The position numbers and the translations under genes are program-made. From Limnohabitans sp. (GTDB taxonomy: Bacteria > Pseudomonadota > Gammaproteobacteria > Burkholderiales > Burkholderiaceae_C): a DNA stretch of 11,092 nt. Under the pieces are notes generated by a model that was not told the origin of the DNA, did no database searches, and worked only from the letters and a program-made list of their open reading frames with translations. The stretch spans positions 1 to 11,092 of the forward strand of contig JALQUL010000145.1 of the NCBI GenBank assembly GCA_023260735.1, written 5' to 3'. Shown one piece after another: positions 8,030 to 11,092 of this stretch. Position 1 is the first letter of the stretch. Every line of letters begins with the position of its first letter.

Positions 8030-8082
8030 TTCCTTGCCGCACCTTGCTAAGACGCCCGGGGCGGCATATTTCCCTTAAGGAG
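8030..8082 (+). promoter_or_regulatory. rpsF mRNA leader hairpin, likely S6:S18 autoregulatory site
   Basis: TGCCGC at 8035-8040 pairs perfectly with GCGGCA at 8061-8066. Inside, CTT/AAG (8043-8045 with 8049-8051) can close a small hairpin, leaving an asymmetric internal loop whose 3' side contains CCG. A stem, an asymmetric loop with CCG and a small hairpin upstream of rpsF are the features of the known leader motif bound by the S6:S18 complex, which represses its own operon. In addition TTCCTT (8030-8035) can pair with AAGGAG (8077-8082), the rpsF Shine-Dalgarno, with five Watson-Crick pairs and one G-U. Position and stem are seen; identity with the motif is from memory, and the repression model is inferred. 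Confidence 0.6.
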
Positions 8083-8089
8083 TATTTTT

Positions 8090-8449
8090 ATGCGTCATTA
8101 TGAGATCGTCTTACTGATCCATCCAGATCAAAGTGAGCAAGTGCCAGCAATGCTAGAGCGCTACAAAGGTATGATTACAGCTGGTGGTGGCAAGATTCAC
8201 CGCGTTGAAGACTGGGGTCGCCGTCAGTTAACTTATTTAATCAATAAGCTTTCTAAAGCTCATTATTTGTGCGTCAATATTGAAGCCGACCAAGCGGTGA
8301 TGGCTGAATTAGAGCACGCCTTCCGTTTTAACGATGCTGTGTTGCGTCATTTGACCGTTTTGAAGAAAAAAGCTGAAACTGCTCCATCTTCTATGATGAA
8401 GTCAGTTGAGCGTGAAGATAGCCGTAAAGTACAACAAGCTGACGCTTAA
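8090..8449 (+). CDS. rpsF: 30S ribosomal protein S6
   Basis: A 119-residue S6, which binds S18 and sits on the platform of the small ribosomal subunit. The start MRHYEIVLLIHPDQSEQV, the central VEDWGRRQLTYLINK and the FRFNDAVLRHL segment near residues 77-87 are typical. The length fits betaproteobacterial S6; the tail after about residue 95 is the usual variable, charged extension. The start is fixed by TAAGGAG at 8076-8082, seven bases before the ATG. It is the first gene of the operon with priB, rpsR and rplI and is preceded by a promoter and a structured leader. Confidence 0.98.
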   Translation: MRHYEIVLLIHPDQSEQVPAMLERYKGMITAGGGKIHRVEDWGRRQLTYLINKLSKAHYLCVNIEADQAVMAELEHAFRFNDAVLRHLTVLKKKAETAPSSMMKSVEREDSRKVQQADA

Positions 8450-8474
8450 TTGTATTTTTGCCCTTTGTTTTTGA

Positions 8475-8762
8475 GTGAATCGGTTTCAACTTAAAGCCCA
8501 CATCCTAGAACGTGCTTCATTGCGTTATACGCCAGCAGGTTTGCCTGCTCTTGATTTAGTTTTAAATCATGCTTCAGAGCAATTTGATAACGGTGTAAAA
8601 CGACAAGTAAACTTACAAATCAGAGCAATCTGTTTTGGCCATCTAGCAGAAGTTTTAAATGCATCCGATATGAGTATAAAAGCTGAATTTTCAGGTTTTA
8701 TTACTCCTAGCAAAACAGGGCGCGGTTTATTATTCCACATACAGGTTTTTAATCCAATTTAA
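8475..8762 (+). CDS. priB: primosomal replication protein PriB
   Basis: A 95-residue single OB-fold protein of the PriB family. PriB binds single-stranded DNA and works with PriA to reload the DnaB helicase at stalled forks. The sequence NRFQLKAHILERASLRYTPA followed by GLPALDLVLNH, and a C-terminal FxGFI...GRGLLFHI pattern, are family hallmarks. The start is a GTG directly preceded in the same frame by TGA (8472-8474), so no longer protein is possible. No convincing Shine-Dalgarno stands before it: the upstream stretch is pyrimidine-rich. This suggests weak initiation, so PriB may be made at lower levels than its ribosomal neighbours although it lies on the same mRNA, 25 bases after rpsF. 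Confidence 0.93.
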   Translation: MNRFQLKAHILERASLRYTPAGLPALDLVLNHASEQFDNGVKRQVNLQIRAICFGHLAEVLNASDMSIKAEFSGFITPSKTGRGLLFHIQVFNPI

Positions 8763-8782
8763 GATTTACAGGAGTCCACATC

Positions 8783-9064
8783 ATGGCCGGACCAAAACGT
8801 TTTAATAAAGACAAGCGCCCAAAGCGCAACACACAATCATTGTTGTTCAAACGTAAACGCTATTGCCGTTTTACAGTTGCGAACGTTGAAGAAATTGATT
8901 ACAAAGATGTTGACACATTACGTGACTTCATCGGTGAAAACGGCAAGATTATTCCTGCACGTTTAACTGGTACACGTGCAATTTATCAGCGCCAATTGAA
9001 TACGGCCATCAAACGTGCCCGTTTCCTTGCAATGGTGCCTTACACCGACCAACATAAAGTCTAA
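8783..9064 (+). CDS. rpsR: 30S ribosomal protein S18
   Basis: A 93-residue S18, the partner of S6 on the small-subunit platform. The basic N-terminus (GPKRFNKDKRPKRN), the KRKRYCRF segment with the single cysteine, IDYKDVDTLRDFI and the C-terminal GTRAIYQRQLNTAIKRARFLA are typical of the family, and the length is in the betaproteobacterial range. AGGAG at 8770-8774 lies eight bases before the ATG. The stop codon overlaps the Shine-Dalgarno of rplI, so translation of the two genes may be linked. Together with S6 it would be the ligand of the leader element upstream of rpsF. Confidence 0.98.
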   Translation: MAGPKRFNKDKRPKRNTQSLLFKRKRYCRFTVANVEEIDYKDVDTLRDFIGENGKIIPARLTGTRAIYQRQLNTAIKRARFLAMVPYTDQHKV

Positions 9065-9076
9065 GGAGAAACCATA

Positions 9077-9529
9077 ATGCAAATTATTTTGTTGGACAAA
9101 GTTGTCAATTTAGGCGCCTTAGGCGATATCGTTAAAGTTAAAGATGGTTACGCACGTAACTTCTTAATTCCTTCTGGCCGTGCCCGTCGTGCTACTGCTG
9201 CTAACAAGGCCGAGTTCGAAGCTCGTCGTGCCGAGTTAGAAAAAACTGCAGCCGAGAAATTAGGCGCTGCTCAAGCATTAGGCGAAAAATTAGCTGGTAC
9301 AGTAGTAAAAGTAACTCAAAAAGCGGGCGTTGACGGCCGTTTGTTTGGTTCAGTTACTAACTTAGACATTGCTGAAGAATTGTCACGTAACGGTTTTACC
9401 GTTTCTAAAGCACAAGTTCGCATGCCTAACGGTCCTATCAAAACTGTAAGCGAAAGCACAGTAAGCATTTCTTTACATACTGATGTAGTAGTTGATGTTA
9501 CAGTTTCTGTTTACGGCGAATCTGTTTAA
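9077..9529 (+). CDS. rplI: 50S ribosomal protein L9
   Basis: A 150-residue L9, the elongated large-subunit protein with two globular domains joined by a long helix. The N-terminal domain MQIILLDKVVNLGALGDIV with VKDGYARNFLIP (residues 20-32) is the family signature. An Ala/Glu/Lys-rich helix spans about 40-75, and the C-terminal domain begins with AGVDGRLFGSVT (83-94). The length is the normal one. AAGGAG at 9063-9068 is eight bases before the ATG and overlaps the rpsR stop codon. It is the last gene of the operon and is followed by a strong terminator. Confidence 0.98.
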   Translation: MQIILLDKVVNLGALGDIVKVKDGYARNFLIPSGRARRATAANKAEFEARRAELEKTAAEKLGAAQALGEKLAGTVVKVTQKAGVDGRLFGSVTNLDIAEELSRNGFTVSKAQVRMPNGPIKTVSESTVSISLHTDVVVDVTVSVYGESV

Positions 9530-9559
9530 TAGTTAAACTAGTTTTTAGTAAACTCTTTA

Positions 9560-9589
9560 AGAGGGTTGCCCATCGGCAACCCTTTTTTT
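9560..9589 (+). terminator. intrinsic terminator of the rpsF-priB-rpsR-rplI operon
   Basis: AGGGTTGCC (9562-9570) pairs perfectly with GGCAACCCT (9575-9583) around a CATC tetraloop, followed by a run of seven T (9583-9589). The stem can be lengthened by A-T pairs at its base. It is a textbook Rho-independent terminator 30 or so bases after the rplI stop. Confidence 0.95.
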
Positions 9590-9735
9590 ATGAGGCTAGC
9601 TACAATGAAGATCAAGCAGTTGAGAATAAGAATAAAAACGGAGCTCTTGATTAAAAAAGTTGTATTTTGGGTGTTTATCTAATAAGCTTGCTTTGTTTTA
9701 TTTTTATGATGTTTGCACTCATTGGTGCGCCTTTC

Positions 9736-9760
9736 AGAATGGCTTTTAAGTCATTTTTTT
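9736..9760 (+). other. weak hairpin with T-run in the dnaB upstream region
   Basis: AGAATGGC (9736-9743) can pair with GTCATTTT (9750-9757), with two G-U pairs, around a six-base loop, and the right arm runs into a T tract. It ends about 20 bases before the dnaB ATG. It could be a weak terminator or leader structure, or chance in AT-rich DNA. The rest of 9590-9780 shows no gene and no clear promoter, although dnaB needs one after the strong terminator at 9560-9589. Confidence 0.3.
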
Positions 9761-9780
9761 AATTGTTTCAAGGAATATTC

Positions 9781-11092
9781 ATGTCAATAGCTTTTGATGT
9801 CAACCAAGCTATTCCTACTTTGGCCGAAAGTAACGACCAGCAAATTGCGCAACTTAGAATTCCACCTCATTCACTAGAGGCTGAGGCCAGTGTTTTAGGC
9901 GGTTTGTTACTTGATAATAGTGCTTGGGATCGAGTGGGCGATATGTTGGCTGAGGTTGATTTTTATCGCTTCGAGCATCAACTTATTTTTTCATCTATTC
10001 AAAATTTAATTAATGCATCTAGACCGGCAGATGTCATAACTGTGTTTGAACAATTACAAAGTTCTGGTAAAGCGAATGAGGGAGTAAGTCTCGGTTATTT
10101 AAACTCTTTAGCTCAATATGTGCCAAGTGCTGGTAATATTCGCCGATATGCAGAAATCGTACGTGAACGCTCTTTATTACGTAAATTGGTAGGGGCTTGC
10201 GATTTTATTTCAGAGCAGGCGTTTAACACTCAGGGCCGTACCATACCTAGCATTGTGGATGAAGCTGAAACCAAAATTTTAAGCATTGGTGAAGAGGGTT
10301 CGAGGTTGAAACAAGGTTTCCAAAGTATGGACAACCTAGTGGTAGGTCTTCTTGATCGGGTACAAGACATGGCCGATAACCCGAATGAGGTAACAGGTGT
10401 TCCCACTGGCTTTTATGATTTAGATCGCATGACTGCGGGTTTACAGCCTGGCGATTTAATTGTATTGGCGGCTCGTCCTTCTATGGGTAAGACTGCTTTT
10501 GCTATTAATATTGCAGAGCATGTAGCCTTGAACGAGGGTTTACCGGTAGCTGTTTTCTCTATGGAGATGGGTGCTTCACAGTTGGCGGTGCGTATTGTGG
10601 GGTCGATTGGCAGAATTGACCAAGGCCATTTGAGAACGGGTAAATTAGTCGACGAAGAGTGGCCTCGTTTAACCGAAGCGGTTGAACGTTTGCGTTCAGT
10701 ATCATTGCATATTGATGAGTCGGCTGGTTTGACAAGTAGTGAGTTACGAGCAAATGCCAGACGTTTAGCACGTAAATGCGGTAAGTTAGGACTCATTGTA
10801 GTTGATTATTTGCAGTTAATGTCTGGCTCTGCGGGTGCTGATAACGATAATCGAGCGACTACTTTGGGTGAAATTTCTAGGGGCTTAAAGATGTTGGCCA
10901 AGGAATTACAATGCCCAGTCATTGCGTTATCTCAGTTGAATCGAAGTGTAGAAACACGCCCCGACAAGCGCCCCATGATGAGTGATTTGCGTGAGTCGGG
11001 TGCGATCGAGCAAGATGCCGATATTATTATGTTTATTTACCGTGATGAGTATTACACAAAAGACGCTTGCAAAGAACCTGGCGTGGCAGAAA
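9781..11092 (+). CDS. dnaB: replicative DNA helicase DnaB, 3' end cut by the window
   Basis: An open frame from ATG 9781 to the window edge, 437 residues visible. AGGA at 9771-9774 is six bases before the start. DnaB is the hexameric helicase that unwinds DNA at the replication fork. After a short variable leader the N-terminal domain reads PPHSLEAEASVLGGLLLDN (about 31-49). The RecA-like domain has the Walker A box ARPSMGKTAF (231-240), the FSMEMG segment, the Walker B stretch LIVVDYLQLM (D342), SQLNRSVETRPDKRPMMSDL and GAIEQDADIIMFIYRDE. No intein or frameshift is seen in the visible part. Full-length relatives have about 460 residues, so only a short C-terminal piece is missing. PriB, encoded 1 kb upstream, belongs to the pathway that reloads this helicase. 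Confidence 0.97.
   Translation, partial: MSIAFDVNQAIPTLAESNDQQIAQLRIPPHSLEAEASVLGGLLLDNSAWDRVGDMLAEVDFYRFEHQLIFSSIQNLINASRPADVITVFEQLQSSGKANEGVSLGYLNSLAQYVPSAGNIRRYAEIVRERSLLRKLVGACDFISEQAFNTQGRTIPSIVDEAETKILSIGEEGSRLKQGFQSMDNLVVGLLDRVQDMADNPNEVTGVPTGFYDLDRMTAGLQPGDLIVLAARPSMGKTAFAINIAEHVALNEGLPVAVFSMEMGASQLAVRIVGSIGRIDQGHLRTGKLVDEEWPRLTEAVERLRSVSLHIDESAGLTSSELRANARRLARKCGKLGLIVVDYLQLMSGSAGADNDNRATTLGEISRGLKMLAKELQCPVIALSQLNRSVETRPDKRPMMSDLRESGAIEQDADIIMFIYRDEYYTKDACKEPGVAE

Noticed and set aside
9647..9688. TTGATT or TTGTAT as -35 boxes of a dnaB promoter
   Set aside because: The matching -10 boxes are poor or badly spaced, so no promoter was assigned although one is expected here.
10413..10796. 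127-residue open frame on the minus strand inside dnaB
   Set aside because: It lies wholly opposite a well-conserved part of DnaB and shows no recognisable family or ribosome binding site.

Overview
The window looks like a chromosomal segment of an AT-rich betaproteobacterium, probably of the order Burkholderiales. The evidence is the gene order rpsF-priB-rpsR-rplI followed by dnaB, the presence of priB between the S6 and S18 genes, and the Burkholderiales-like feel of DnaB. The genus cannot be read from the sequence. All genes lie on the + strand. No tRNA, rRNA, CRISPR array or insertion sequence was seen.

Positions 1-7937 hold the larger part of a yfa-type (mag-type in Pseudomonas) operon for a bacterial alpha-2-macroglobulin system. 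In order: the end of a DUF1175 gene (yfaT-like), a 1619-residue YfaS-family alpha-2-macroglobulin, a DUF2300 protein (yfaQ-like), and a DUF2135 protein (yfaP-like). The first three are packed tightly (an ATGA overlap, then a 6-base gap). The order matches the E. coli yfaT-yfaS-yfaQ-yfaP order as I recall it, so a DUF2138 (yfaA-like) gene may lie just upstream of the window. The last three proteins have an export signal or N-terminal membrane segment, so the system should act in the periplasm or at the inner membrane.

The alpha-2-macroglobulin has a complete CxEQ thioester motif, and its Cys1098 is the only cysteine in the whole protein. The DUF2300 protein carries three stretches that each resemble an enzyme site: SxxK penicillin-binding-like, SpoIID-like, and HExxH with metzincin-like spacing. 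The DUF1175 tail resembles the His half of an NlpC/P60 site. Together these suggest a system that joins a protease trap to peptidoglycan or protein processing. This is an inference; the families have no firmly established enzymatic role that I know of.

Positions 7938-9590 hold a ribosomal operon: a sigma70-like promoter, a short leader with a hairpin of the S6:S18 autoregulatory type, rpsF, priB (GTG start, no clear Shine-Dalgarno), rpsR, rplI and a strong intrinsic terminator. The leader may also be able to pair with the rpsF Shine-Dalgarno. After about 190 bases without a gene, dnaB begins at 9781 and runs off the window end.
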